A stretch of 64,000 bases of DNA from Thermomicrobiales bacterium (GCA_023957115.1 JAMLHN010000009.1:52120-116119), one strand, 5' to 3'. Counted from the first letter of the stretch, positions 27,715-37,385 are shown. Program-made: numbers and translations. The notes: generated by a model not told the origin, from the sequence alone.

Positions 27715-29796
27715 ATGAGGACTCGTACGCCCGGAAAAGTCCGGACTCTCCCGCACGCAATCCGTCTATTCGCGGTCATTGCGATGGCGCTGACCCTCCT
27801 GGTTCAGCACGTCGATGCGGCTCCAATGCCGCAGCAGTCGCAGGCGGTTTCGTCCTACCAGGTACCGGAATGGTTGAGTCCCGAAACCGCGGCCCGGCTG
27901 GCCGTTGGTATCGACGTGCTCGTACCGTCGTACGTGCCCGCGCCGTTTTCCGGCGAACCGGAGGTCCAGGCGAGCGACGGATATTACAGTCTCTACTGGC
28001 TGATTCCGGGCGCTCCTCCGACGTATCTCCGAATCACCGGTACAGCTGGCGGCGAGATCCCGGCGTTTTCCTACTACGACCGCAATGTCCAACTGGAACA
28101 GAACGACTCGGTGACGGGCTATCCCGCCTGGCACGATGTGACCCCAATCTACGATCTGGTCTACTGGCAGGTCGGGAATGTGGTCTATACGGTCGAAAGT
28201 CACAATATGACTGGCGACAGCACCATGGGCATTGCCAACGCTCTCATGTCACTCGTGATTCCGGATGCCGGCGGAGAGCTCCAGCAGCCTGCTGAAGCGG
28301 ACGGGGCAACCCCCACGGAAGCGCCGGAAAGCGGCGTGTTCGTTTCCACCATTGGCGCACCCCAGACGGTCGCCGGTAGCGCAATCACCAGTATTGGCGT
28401 CGAGGGCAACGGCGATATCTATCTCGTCGCCAGCGACGGATATTTCCTGGCGTCGGGGGAAAACGGGATTGTCGTCACTGCCGGTGGGACGGTCGATTGG
28501 CAAGCACCGTATGCCGAAACTGATCTCACGGTCGACTTCGGCGCCTACGATCTGGCGGACGATTCCCTGCTCGCCTCGGTATCGACGACCGTCCACGGCG
28601 TCGCCGCCGGACAGGCAGCGGACACCGCGATCGATCTGCAATGCCCAGCAACCGCATCGGCAGGACTCGAAGCGCGTATCGCCCTCTCGGGGTCTGGCGG
28701 CCTGGCCGTGACGGCATCGGGCGGTTCGTGGCCGATCGAAACGCCGAACACGGATTTCCAGCCGGATCTCGACGGCGGTCCCATGATCTCCGGTGGACTT
28801 GGCGCGGGCGGCACGATCGCGCTGATCTGGCTTGCGCCGGAAGAGGTGGGGTCGGCCAGTATCTCGGTGACCGACTCGACCGGAACGGTTGCCGACACCT
28901 GCACTGTTTCGATTGTCGGGGAGCGCGGTCAAGGTGATCTTGGGGCGCCACCGCCGGCGCAGGAAGGTCAGGCGTCCGGCGACGGAACCGGAATCTCGGA
29001 AGGAAGCCGGGCGGTCGTCCTGCAGGTCATCGCAAATCCGATCGGGTTTGCGGGGGACGCGTCCGGCGGTCCCGAAGCGAACGCGAGCGACTATGGCTAC
29101 GTCGAGGAAGCCGAGAGCGCAGGTTCCGCCTCGACCACGACCCAAACCGTGCGAACGCCCGTATCGTCGTCCGCAAGCTCGCTGAGCGAATCGCCGGATT
29201 CGAAGCTGGGTCCGTCCGCCGGGGCCAACGGTATGTACGCCATTAAGCTCGGAACGGCTGGCGGGACGCTCGCGTCTCCGTTTGGCGCCACGGTGCGTGT
29301 ACCACCGAAGTGTTTGCCCGACCAGACCACGGTCATGATCAAGCCGGTCGACGATCAATCGATCCCAAGCAATACCGCCATTCTGGCGGTGCCCGGAACC
29401 GGCTTCGATGTTTCGTTCGGCGGGGCGGACGGCCGAGCGGTGGAAGGACTCGACCCCGCGGCGCTGTTGACGATTGCGCTGCAATCAGCCTCGATATCCG
29501 AGAACGCCCGCATCTATCGCGTCGAAGGCGACACGCTCCAGTTGATGCCGCTGATTGCCTCGGATCCGGGAAGTGTATCGACCGAAATCGACGGAGTCGC
29601 ACGATACGTCGTCGGGGTGCCCCAGGGGAACACCGCGGCGTCCTCCTCGTCCTCTATCAACCCCATCCTGATCGGCGGGTTGGGATTGATGGCGCTCATG
29701 TCGGCCGGTCTCCTCATCTCTCGTGGTCTTGCGCGTCGTAAACCGCGCATGATTCCAGCCCGGCGTGCCTCCACCAGCAGGGTTCGGTACCGCTGA
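27715..29796 (+). CDS. Large secreted, C-terminally membrane-anchored protein with a ZU5-like region
   Basis: The ATG at 27715 gives about 693 residues beginning with an Arg-rich signal peptide (LFAVIAMALTLLVQ, Ala-rich cleavage region). Residues 40-190 are aromatic-rich and read as a compact domain (GYYSLYWLIPGAPPTYLRI). The middle is low in complexity, with many Ser, Gly and Thr. Around residues 530-640 the pattern GGTLASPFGATVRVPP plus TTVMIKPVDD resembles a ZU5-type beta domain. The C-terminus has one membrane helix (ILIGGLGLMALMSAGLLI) and a basic tail, so most of the protein lies outside. I do not recognise a named family. It stands alone between convergent genes. Confidence 0.75.
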   Translation: MRTRTPGKVRTLPHAIRLFAVIAMALTLLVQHVDAAPMPQQSQAVSSYQVPEWLSPETAARLAVGIDVLVPSYVPAPFSGEPEVQASDGYYSLYWLIPGAPPTYLRITGTAGGEIPAFSYYDRNVQLEQNDSVTGYPAWHDVTPIYDLVYWQVGNVVYTVESHNMTGDSTMGIANALMSLVIPDAGGELQQPAEADGATPTEAPESGVFVSTIGAPQTVAGSAITSIGVEGNGDIYLVASDGYFLASGENGIVVTAGGTVDWQAPYAETDLTVDFGAYDLADDSLLASVSTTVHGVAAGQAADTAIDLQCPATASAGLEARIALSGSGGLAVTASGGSWPIETPNTDFQPDLDGGPMISGGLGAGGTIALIWLAPEEVGSASISVTDSTGTVADTCTVSIVGERGQGDLGAPPPAQEGQASGDGTGISEGSRAVVLQVIANPIGFAGDASGGPEANASDYGYVEEAESAGSASTTTQTVRTPVSSSASSLSESPDSKLGPSAGANGMYAIKLGTAGGTLASPFGATVRVPPKCLPDQTTVMIKPVDDQSIPSNTAILAVPGTGFDVSFGGADGRAVEGLDPAALLTIALQSASISENARIYRVEGDTLQLMPLIASDPGSVSTEIDGVARYVVGVPQGNTAASSSSSINPILIGGLGLMALMSAGLLISRGLARRKPRMIPARRASTSRVRYR

Positions 29797-29857
29797 GCGC
29801 ACCCTGTGGCCGTCGCTAAGGGCACTCCGCCCACTCGTGACAACACTACCTGCGGAT

Positions 29858-31528
29858 CTATTCGGCAGTCTCCAGGATGACGGGCAGCACCATCGGGCGC
29901 AGCCCAGTCTGTTTCTGGAGATAAGAGGAGACGTTGTTGCGGATCTGGCGGCCGACTCCGGGGAGATCCTGCGCGCTATTGCCGGCGAACTCCCGCAGAA
30001 TTGTCGTCGCCCGCTCCCGCACCTGCTCGATCAGCTCCGGGGAGTTCTGTGCGTAGACGAAGCCGCGGCTCATCACCTCTGGACCGGCGATCAATGTACC
30101 CGAGTCACGATCGACCGTCGCAGCAATGGTCACCATACCGTCGCCGGAAAGCGTCTGGCGATCTCGCAGCACCACGTCGTCGATCGAACCGACGATCGAG
30201 CCGTCGACAAAGACCGGATCGCATGGGATCGAATCGACGATCTGAACGGCGTCTGGGGTAATCTCGATCACGTCGCCGACGCGCGATATCGTGATCGCCG
30301 ATGGATCGTATCCTTCGGTAATCGCCATCTCCTCGAAGATAACCAGCATCCGCTCCTCGCCGTGGAAGGGCAGCAAGAACCGGGGTTTGGCAACGCGCAC
30401 CATCTCACGGATCTCAGAACGGCTCCCGTGCCCGGAGACATGAACGACCTCACGCGCGCTGTAGGCAACGTCGGCGCCAAGCCGAAACAGCTCGTTGATC
30501 ATCGTAAAGACGGCGACTTCGTTTCCAGGAATCGGATGCGCCGACACAACGACGGTATCTCCAGGCTCGATTCGGACGTCGCGATGCTCACCAAGCGCCA
30601 TGCGATTCAGGGCCGAGCCGAGTTCGCCCTGACTCCCCGTGACAATGAAGCAGATCTTGTCGTCCTGATAGTGAATGGCGTCCCGGGCTTCGAACATCTG
30701 CTCGTCGTCGATCGTTAGCAGCCCAAGCTCGCGCGCCACGCGCGACACGGTCTGCATGCCCCGGCCAACAAAGGCAACCTTGCGATCGCGGGCGAGGGCG
30801 GCATCGACAGCCTCCTGCATTCGCGCAACATGGGATGAAAAGGTCGCGACGAAGATACGGCCATTCGCGCCGTCGAAGATCCGCTCGAACGCCGCACCGA
30901 CCGTTTTTTCCGATGGAACCCAATCCTCGGACTCGATATGCGTGGTGTCGGAGATCAACAGCAACACGCCGCGCTCGGCAAAGGAACGCACCTTGTCGAG
31001 ATTGGTCAAATGACCGTCAGGCGGGGTCGGATCGAGCTTGAAATCACCCGTATGGACGATCAGACCGGCCGGAGTCGTGATCCCAAATCCCACACAGTCG
31101 GGAATACTATGCGTTACACGGAACGGCTCGAGCTTGAAAACGCCTCCGTCGAGCACGTCGTCGCCATCGACGTCGAACTCGATAAGCTCAACCTCCTTTG
31201 TCAGGTCGGCCTCCTTGAGCTTCTCCGCGATCAGACCACAGGTGAACCGGGTGGCATAGAGAGGAGCCTTGACCTCCTGCAGGAGATAGACCAACGCGCC
31301 GATATGATCCTCATGCCCGTGCGTGATGAAGATGCCACGGACCTTCGAGGCATGCTCTTTCAGATAGTCGAAATTCGGCAGGACCAGGTCGATCCCGAAA
31401 TGTTCGATCGATGGAAACCCAACCCCGCAGTCGACCACGATCAGATCGTCCTGATGCTCGAGCACGAACATGTTGCGACCAATCTCGGCCTGGCCACCAA
31501 GGAAGATCAGCTTGACTGTGTCACTCAC
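29858..31528 (-). CDS. rnj: Ribonuclease J
   Basis: The 556-residue enzyme combines 5'-3' exonuclease and endonuclease activity in RNA processing. It starts VKLIFLGGQAEIGRNM and has the metallo-beta-lactamase motif H70-x-H72-x-D74-H75 (THGHEDHIG). Other signatures are HTGDFKLD, the beta-CASP segment (FVATFSSHVARMQ) and VSGHGSRSEI near residue 370. The length is typical. It is the gene after the uracil-DNA glycosylase on the same strand, with a terminator between them. Confidence 0.97.
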   Translation of the reverse strand: MSDTVKLIFLGGQAEIGRNMFVLEHQDDLIVVDCGVGFPSIEHFGIDLVLPNFDYLKEHASKVRGIFITHGHEDHIGALVYLLQEVKAPLYATRFTCGLIAEKLKEADLTKEVELIEFDVDGDDVLDGGVFKLEPFRVTHSIPDCVGFGITTPAGLIVHTGDFKLDPTPPDGHLTNLDKVRSFAERGVLLLISDTTHIESEDWVPSEKTVGAAFERIFDGANGRIFVATFSSHVARMQEAVDAALARDRKVAFVGRGMQTVSRVARELGLLTIDDEQMFEARDAIHYQDDKICFIVTGSQGELGSALNRMALGEHRDVRIEPGDTVVVSAHPIPGNEVAVFTMINELFRLGADVAYSAREVVHVSGHGSRSEIREMVRVAKPRFLLPFHGEERMLVIFEEMAITEGYDPSAITISRVGDVIEITPDAVQIVDSIPCDPVFVDGSIVGSIDDVVLRDRQTLSGDGMVTIAATVDRDSGTLIAGPEVMSRGFVYAQNSPELIEQVRERATTILREFAGNSAQDLPGVGRQIRNNVSSYLQKQTGLRPMVLPVILETAE

Positions 31529-31555
31529 CGGGTTTGCATCTCCTCGGGCATGAAA

Positions 31556-31581
31556 GAACCCGCGTTGGTGGACGCGGGTTC
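31556..31581 (-). terminator. Intrinsic terminator after the uracil-DNA glycosylase gene
   Basis: On the minus strand a 10-base stem (GAACCCGCGT/ACGCGGGTTC) with a 6-base loop is followed by TTTC. It separates the glycosylase gene from rnj. Confidence 0.75.
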
Positions 31582-31601
31582 CTGATATCGATTCGCTTCA
31601 C

Positions 31602-32222
31602 TCAAAAGAGTTTCATCTGTTCGTGTGCCGGTGTCGCTTCCGGGGTGGGCTGATCGCCACGTTCCCGCTCCGCGCGTGCTTTCGCGATGATTTTTCCGAG
31701 CTGAACGAAGTCTTCTACGATCGCGCCGCGCAAGGATCCCTGGTGCAACGCTGCCGCCGGGTGATACATCGGAACGACGGTTCTCCGGCCAATCACGCGC
31801 GGTTGCCCATGAATACGCGAGATGCGCTCGCTGGGGAAATATCGCGACATCGAGAAGCGCCCGAGTGTCACGACGACGAGCGGGTCGACGGTTTCGATCT
31901 GCCGGTTCAAATAGGGAGCGCAGGCTTCCATCTCGTCCGGTAATGGATCGCGATTACCCGGCGGACGACACTTGACGACGTTCGTAATGAAGACGTCCTC
32001 GCGCCGGAGTCCAGCTGTTTCGATCAACTCGGTCAGGAACTTTCCGGAGGCGCCCACGAAGGGCAATCCCTGCTGGTCCTCATGCCACCCCGGTCCTTCG
32101 CCGATGAAGAACACCTCGGCTGTCTCTGGGCCGGTTCCTGGAACGGCGTTCGTACGACTGACCGAAAGCTCGCAGAGCGTGCAAACTCGAACTTCCGCCG
32201 CGACCTCGGACAATACGGACAT
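31602..32222 (-). CDS. Uracil-DNA glycosylase, family 4/5 (iron-sulfur)
   Basis: This 206-residue enzyme removes uracil from DNA. Four cysteines (C14, C17, C85, C101) are placed to bind a 4Fe-4S cluster. The active-site motif is GEGPGWHEDQQGLPFVG (about 41-57) and the second motif is MYHPAAALHQ. The length fits family 4. It lies downstream of the exonuclease-UvrC fusion and ligA region, within a DNA-maintenance cluster. A TATACT at 32270-32275 on the minus strand could be its -10. Confidence 0.93.
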   Translation of the reverse strand: MSVLSEVAAEVRVCTLCELSVSRTNAVPGTGPETAEVFFIGEGPGWHEDQQGLPFVGASGKFLTELIETAGLRREDVFITNVVKCRPPGNRDPLPDEMEACAPYLNRQIETVDPLVVVTLGRFSMSRYFPSERISRIHGQPRVIGRRTVVPMYHPAAALHQGSLRGAIVEDFVQLGKIIAKARAERERGDQPTPEATPAHEQMKLF

Positions 32223-32318
32223 TGGGACTCCCGATCAAGAAGATTCTACTCGGCGCAGGGCCACAACCGAGTATAGAGCCAACATGCGCCGCGCTCGTGA
32301 AAGCCGATCGCTCCCCGG

Positions 32319-34355
32319 TTATCCGAAGAATCCCTGGATCTCGCTTTCGATCATATGTGGCGGCATCCAGCCGTCATGCGATCCAGGTACGCGAGTCTCA
32401 CCCGGCTGAACATCGAGAACGATATCTTCCTCAGTCGATGGAGGTGACCACCGTTCGAAATCCGTCTCGAAGGCTTCGTTCAGCCAGGCCTGCAGTCGAT
32501 CGGGCGTGGGAAGCTCACGATCCGGTAGGGTGAGCATCGCCGGATGACCCCAATGCTTGTTCAGCCAGCGTTCGAGGATGAATGCCTCGTCGAGCGTTCC
32601 AGCATCGACACGGGGACCCGTCGCATGTTTAAGTCGATCGAAGGACCGCTCCAATCGCTGGTGCGCCTCCTCGATCGGTTCGTACCGGCCGGCACTCACC
32701 CGGCTCCAGATACGTCCGGCAACGATCAGGCAGATATCGATGCGGTTCGGGTCGTCCGTTGGCAACGCCAGCAACAGGGTCGGACGGCGCTCCATCTCCT
32801 GAATCGACCGGTGGACGCCCGAAATCGATTGCAGGAGCTGGATATCGCGCCGCAATCTGCGGGCATGCTCGAAATCACCGGTTGCGGCTGCCTCCTCGAG
32901 GCGTTCCCAGATTCGTTGCAGGAGCGGCGTGTCTTCGCCTTCGAGAAAGCGAATCGCGGCACGGACCCGTTCGGTATAGATCTCACGGTCTGCTTTCCCC
33001 ACGCACGGTCCGAGACATTGATTCAGGCTCAGCTTGAGACAAGGAGAACCGTAACTGCGCGCCGTCTTGAAGCTCCGGGTGCAGGTTCGCAGCTGGAAGT
33101 GCGTATTGAGCAGCTCGACGACCTGCTTCGATGCACCCCGATTGCGATAGGGACCGAAGTAGCGGGCGCCGTCGTTCTTCCATTCGGGCGCCAAGGAGAT
33201 TCGTGGCCAGGGTGATGAAAGGTCGACCCGAATGTACGGATATTGCTCGTGCGAGCGCATGACCTTGTTGTAGCGCGGTTGATAGCGTTTGATGAGCTGC
33301 GATTCGAGCATCAGGGCTTCGAGCTCACTGCCGACGACGCGCACGTCGATCGACGCAATCGATTCGAGCAATCCGTCCATCTTGCGCGTATAGCCCAGCG
33401 GTTGCGAGTAGTACGACCCTACCCGATCGCGCAGATCTTTGGCTTTGCCGACATAGATCACCCGGCGATTGGCATCGACCATCAAATAGACGCCTGGTTT
33501 CGACGGGATGGTCTTGAGAAAATCGGTGTCGAGCAGCGCGCGTCCGCGTCCGATGCCGTCGCGGGGCCGAGCCTCAGGCATGCGTGAGGTTGCCTTCAAT
33601 TGGTCGAGCGACCCATCTCCCTGTTCGGCCGCAATACGAAAAAGGACCAGGGCCGCGCGAGCCGCCAGTTCCGCGTCACCCTGCGCCCGGTGGAGCCGGC
33701 GCGGAGCAAGCCCAAGCGCCGACGCGACCTTGTCCAGACTGGCCCGTCTCAGATCGGGGAGATAGCGCATGGCAAGCGCCATCGTATCGACCCGGTCGTT
33801 GACCAGCGGCATTCGCCCAGCGCGCCGAAGCTCGGCATTGACGAAGTTCACATCGAACGAGACGTTATGTCCTACGATCAGTGCGTCGCCGAGAAACTCC
33901 TGAACTCGATCGGCGTGATCGGCGAACCTGTCCTGACCGCGCAGGTCGGCATCGCGGATCCCCGTCAGCTTGGTGATGTACGCCGGCAGCTTCCGTTCGG
34001 GGTCGAAGAGCATGGAGAGCTTGTCCGTCGCTTCTCCCGCCTGATACCGGATCAGGCCAATCTCGATGACGCGGTGTGACGCCGGGCGCAGACCCGTGGT
34101 TTCGACGTCGAGCGCGACGAAGTCAGGAACGGCAATGTCGATCTGCGGGGCCGCTTCAGCGAGCACCCATTCGCGGTCACCCCGGACACGCAGTTCCGGC
34201 GTCTCCCGCATGACCGCGTAGAAGAGCGATCTCCAGAGCTCGGGGGTGCGGGTCGAGCCGAAGATATGCCCGATCAGCAGATCCTCATGCACGGCGCCAC
34301 CGGAGTCGGATACGAAATCCCGTGCCCGTTGTGAGAGAAAAAGACGTGCGTCCAT
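32319..34355 (-). CDS. DEDDh exonuclease (DnaQ-like) fused to UvrC N-terminal GIY-YIG nuclease region
   Basis: The ATG at 34355 (MDARLFLSQ) has AAGGCG seven bases upstream and gives 678 residues; an upstream ATG at 34421 gives 700. Residues about 75-245 are a DEDDh exonuclease (FVALDVETTGLRP, VGHNVSFDVNF, HRAQGDAELAA). Residues about 280-360 are a GIY-YIG nuclease (KPGVYLM, VIYVGKAKDLRDRV), then a UvrC-like Cys-rich region (CLKLSLNQCLGPCVG) and a UVR-like helix (EHARRLRRDIQ). The UvrC C-terminal RNase H and HhH domains are missing. Similar fusions are known in Actinobacteria, related to Cho-type nucleases. The predicted role is 3' incision and trimming in DNA repair. Confidence 0.92.
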   Translation of the reverse strand: MDARLFLSQRARDFVSDSGGAVHEDLLIGHIFGSTRTPELWRSLFYAVMRETPELRVRGDREWVLAEAAPQIDIAVPDFVALDVETTGLRPASHRVIEIGLIRYQAGEATDKLSMLFDPERKLPAYITKLTGIRDADLRGQDRFADHADRVQEFLGDALIVGHNVSFDVNFVNAELRRAGRMPLVNDRVDTMALAMRYLPDLRRASLDKVASALGLAPRRLHRAQGDAELAARAALVLFRIAAEQGDGSLDQLKATSRMPEARPRDGIGRGRALLDTDFLKTIPSKPGVYLMVDANRRVIYVGKAKDLRDRVGSYYSQPLGYTRKMDGLLESIASIDVRVVGSELEALMLESQLIKRYQPRYNKVMRSHEQYPYIRVDLSSPWPRISLAPEWKNDGARYFGPYRNRGASKQVVELLNTHFQLRTCTRSFKTARSYGSPCLKLSLNQCLGPCVGKADREIYTERVRAAIRFLEGEDTPLLQRIWERLEEAAATGDFEHARRLRRDIQLLQSISGVHRSIQEMERRPTLLLALPTDDPNRIDICLIVAGRIWSRVSAGRYEPIEEAHQRLERSFDRLKHATGPRVDAGTLDEAFILERWLNKHWGHPAMLTLPDRELPTPDRLQAWLNEAFETDFERWSPPSTEEDIVLDVQPGETRVPGSHDGWMPPHMIESEIQGFFG

Positions 34356-34457
34356 CGATTCGCCTTGCAGTTCGACGGTCGGAATGGGGCGTTGGCGCGG
34401 ATCTCGACGGGGTTTCATCACGGGCGATGCGGACTGTGGGGGGACAGCTCCATGCTA

Positions 34458-34469
34458 GAATTTCTGTTC
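34458..34469. promoter_or_regulatory. Weak LexA-box-like site between the exonuclease fusion and ligA
   Basis: GAATTTCTGTTC differs at one position from GAAC-N4-GTTC. It lies in the divergent region between two DNA-repair genes, which makes regulation plausible, but a one-mismatch hit is easily due to chance. Confidence 0.2.
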
Positions 34470-34530
34470 GTATTGTACGTTCAGTTATACCACCGATTCC
34501 TGCTCCGCCGGTGTCCAGAGGATGCTCCAG

Positions 34531-36555
34531 ATGACCGAAGAGGACGTTTACTCGCGTCTCGCATTGCTCCGCACCAACCTCGATCGTTGGAGCTATGAGT
34601 ATCACGTTCTCGATCAGCCGACCGTTTCCGACGCGGATTACGACGAGGCGATGCAGGAGCTGCTTCGTATCGAGGACGCCCATCCGGAGCTCGTGACACC
34701 GGATTCGCCGAGCCAGCGTGTCGGCGCCTCGACTGCCCAGACCACCTTCGCCAAGGTCGAGCATCCGGTTCCGATGCTCTCGTTGAGCAATGTCTTCGAT
34801 CGCGAAACGCTGCTGGCCTGGTGGGGACGAGCACAACGCGCGGCCGGGCGCGAAACGATGAACCTGGTTACCGAGCCGAAGATCGACGGACTCGCGGTTG
34901 CGTTGACCTACATCGACGGAGTCCTGCATACGGGCGCTACCCGTGGCGACGGATATGTCGGCGAGAACGTCACCGCGAATCTGAAGACGATCCGGTCCAT
35001 TCCGATCCGGCTCAAACAGGCGGATGACTACCCGGTCCCGTCGCGTATCGAAGTGCGCGGCGAGGTCTATATGAAGAAGTCAGATTTCAACGCGCTCAAC
35101 AACAGGATCATGGAGTCTGGTGGCGAGCCGTTCATGAATCCACGGAACTCAGCCGCAGGAAGTCTGCGGCAGATCGATCCCCGCAAGACGAAGGCCCGTC
35201 CCCTGAGCTTCTACACCTGGGATATCGGCTATCTGGACGGGTTTCCGCGCCCAGACAGTCACTACGACACGTTGCAGATGCTCATCCAGTATGGGTTCGA
35301 GACGGCGCCCCATCCGATGCGGCACCAGTCCATCGACGAGGTTTGGGAACGGTGCGAATGGTGGTTGGGCCAGCGTGACGAGCTGAACTTCGAGATCGAC
35401 GGGGTCGTCACCAAGATCGATTCGGTGTATCTGCAGGACGAGATCGGCATCATTTCGCGCGAGCCACGCTGGGCGACCGCATACAAGTTTCCGGCTATTC
35501 AGAAAACGACCCAGGTGGAGGACATCGTCATCACGGTCGGGCGTACGGGCACGCTCAACCCGACGGCGTTCCTGGCTCCGGTCAACATCGGCGGTGTCAC
35601 CGTACGACGCGCGACGTTGCACAACGAAGACGAGATTGCCCGCAAGGACATTCGCATCGGCGATACCGTGGTGGTCCAGCGTGCCGGCGATGTGATTCCG
35701 CAAATCGTGAAAGTCATCGTCGAAGCGCGCACCGGCAACGAAGTTCCCTACTCGATGCCGCAGCTGTGCCCGGTTTGCGGGACGCCGACCGTGCGCGACG
35801 AGGGCGTTGCCATGCGGTATTGCCCGAATTCAGCCTGTCCGGCGCGGATTCGGGAGGGTTTGCATCACTTCATCTCCCGCGGCGCGATGGATATCGTCGG
35901 GTTAGGGGCGAAGCTTGCCGATCGCTTTGTCGATCTGGGGTGGATCCACGATTTCGGCGATATCTACGATCTTCCCTGGGATGAGGTGGCGGAGCTCGAA
36001 GGTCTCGGTCCGAAAAGTGCCGAAAACCTGCGCGGCGCGGTCGAGGCGTCGAAGGAGCGGTCGCTCGGTCGACTACTGGCTGGGCTTGGCATTCCACATG
36101 TGGGCGAGCGCAACGCCAATCTCCTGGCAAGACGGTTCCATTCGATGCAGCGGCTCGAGCAGGCAACCCTGGACGAAGTGCTCGAGGTTCCAGGAATGGG
36201 CGCTATCGTCGCGCAGAGTGTGGTCGATTTCTTTGCCAATCCGTCGAACCAGCACGTTATCGAGAAGCTGGCCGCCGCCGGCGTCAATATGTCCGACGGC
36301 GAACCCGCATCGGACGAACCGGGCCCCCTCACGGGCAAGATCTTTGTGCTCACCGGGCGGCTCGAGACGCTTACCCGTTCAGAAGCAGAAGCAATGCTGC
36401 GCGAATTGGGCGCGACCGTCTCCGGATCGGTCTCGAAGAAGACGAGCTATGTCGTCGCCGGGGACGATGCAGGCAGTAAAGCGGATAAAGCGAAGGAGCT
36501 GGGGGTGCCAATTCTGTCCGAGCAGGATATGCTCTCTCTGGTGAGACAAGCATGA
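34531..36555 (+). CDS. ligA: NAD-dependent DNA ligase
   Basis: The ATG at 34531 (MTEEDVYSRL) has AGAGG about 9 bases upstream and is preferred over the ATG at 34522. The 674-residue enzyme shows YHVLDQPTVSDADYDEAM (NAD-binding Ia domain), the adenylated Lys in EPKIDGLAVALTY, and IEVRGEVYM. It also has a four-Cys zinc finger (CPVCGTPTVRDEG ... CPNSACPAR), helix-hairpin-helix repeats and a C-terminal BRCT domain (GKIFVLTGRLETLTRSEAE). It seals nicks in replication and repair. Confidence 0.97.
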   Translation: MTEEDVYSRLALLRTNLDRWSYEYHVLDQPTVSDADYDEAMQELLRIEDAHPELVTPDSPSQRVGASTAQTTFAKVEHPVPMLSLSNVFDRETLLAWWGRAQRAAGRETMNLVTEPKIDGLAVALTYIDGVLHTGATRGDGYVGENVTANLKTIRSIPIRLKQADDYPVPSRIEVRGEVYMKKSDFNALNNRIMESGGEPFMNPRNSAAGSLRQIDPRKTKARPLSFYTWDIGYLDGFPRPDSHYDTLQMLIQYGFETAPHPMRHQSIDEVWERCEWWLGQRDELNFEIDGVVTKIDSVYLQDEIGIISREPRWATAYKFPAIQKTTQVEDIVITVGRTGTLNPTAFLAPVNIGGVTVRRATLHNEDEIARKDIRIGDTVVVQRAGDVIPQIVKVIVEARTGNEVPYSMPQLCPVCGTPTVRDEGVAMRYCPNSACPARIREGLHHFISRGAMDIVGLGAKLADRFVDLGWIHDFGDIYDLPWDEVAELEGLGPKSAENLRGAVEASKERSLGRLLAGLGIPHVGERNANLLARRFHSMQRLEQATLDEVLEVPGMGAIVAQSVVDFFANPSNQHVIEKLAAAGVNMSDGEPASDEPGPLTGKIFVLTGRLETLTRSEAEAMLRELGATVSGSVSKKTSYVVAGDDAGSKADKAKELGVPILSEQDMLSLVRQA

Positions 36556-36577
36556 GCGGTCACGTCGGGAGACGAGT

Positions 36578-36808
36578 ATGAGCGGATATACCGTACCGTC
36601 ACGAGAGGACGATCCGGTGCATACCGTCCGCACCATCGGCCGTCTGTCCCAGATGCTCATCGAGCTTCGGGACGAATATGTGGCGCGTCCGAGACCGGAA
36701 ACACTGGCCCAGATCGAGCAACGCCTGGACGATCTTTTGCAGCTACGCGAAACGCTGCGGGAACGTGCGGAAGCCGCGGCGCACAAGGACGACCGACCGG
36801 CTACGTGA
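36578..36808 (+). CDS. Small hypothetical protein
   Basis: A 76-residue frame starts at an ATG with GGAG upstream, 22 bases after ligA, so it is probably co-transcribed. It is helical and charged (LSQMLIELRDEYVARPRPE, LDDLLQLRETLRERAE), with no Cys and no membrane segment. Its last 8 bases overlap the convergent pyrE gene. The family is not recognised. Confidence 0.6.
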   Translation: MSGYTVPSREDDPVHTVRTIGRLSQMLIELRDEYVARPRPETLAQIEQRLDDLLQLRETLRERAEAAAHKDDRPAT

Positions 36809-37385
36809 CCGCGGTCGAACCTGGTTTCACGAGCGGCACGGACTCGGCGCAATACGGGCACTCGCCTGCCGGCCAGCTCTGAATATCGAGCGAGAGCAGC
36901 GGTAACAGGGGAATCTCACCAAACCGGACCGAGCCGCCGCTTCGATCCGCCAGCACGGCAATCCCGACGACCTCGACCGGGAGACCTTTCAATGCATTCA
37001 ATGTCTCGGCAACCGACCCACCCGTGGTCAAGATGTCGTCGATGATGAAGACCTTGCTCCCCGGAACGAAAACCGTACCGCGCTTGATCTCGCGCCCCGA
37101 CATCCCCTCCCCGATGCGCTCCGCATAGGCCGCAGGGAGGCCGAGCTGCCGCGCCAGCTCGAACGCGAGCAGGATTCCTCCCGTCGTCGGTCCGACGATG
37201 ACATCGATCTCCCAGGAACTGAGTTCCCGCGCAAGTCCTTCCAATACCTCAGATGTCGCACGCGGATTGCGCAGCAGGTCGAACTTTTCGAGATATCGAT
37301 CGCTGTGTCGCCCCGATGCCAACAGGAAGTGTCCTTCCTTGAGCGCGCCAGATTCGACAAAAAGCTGTTCGAGGTCGACGGTCAT
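36801..37385 (-). CDS. pyrE: Orotate phosphoribosyltransferase
   Basis: The ATG at 37385 (MTVDLEQLF) gives 194 residues. The enzyme joins orotate to PRPP to form OMP. The PRPP-binding motif VFIIDDILTTGGS lies at residues 112-124, and the N-terminal region FLLASGRHSDRYLEKF and the flexible loop with EGMSGREIKRG are present. A CPYC pair near the C-terminus suggests a metal- or redox-sensitive tail. It is the last gene of the minus-strand pyrimidine run, 7 bases after the antiporter gene. Confidence 0.95.
   Translation of the reverse strand: MTVDLEQLFVESGALKEGHFLLASGRHSDRYLEKFDLLRNPRATSEVLEGLARELSSWEIDVIVGPTTGGILLAFELARQLGLPAAYAERIGEGMSGREIKRGTVFVPGSKVFIIDDILTTGGSVAETLNALKGLPVEVVGIAVLADRSGGSVRFGEIPLLPLLSLDIQSWPAGECPYCAESVPLVKPGSTAVT

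Noticed and set aside
34452..34590. Small plus-strand frame starting MLEFLFVLYVQLYHRF upstream of ligA
   Set aside because: It lacks a ribosome binding site and overlaps the start of ligA in another frame; it is probably chance.
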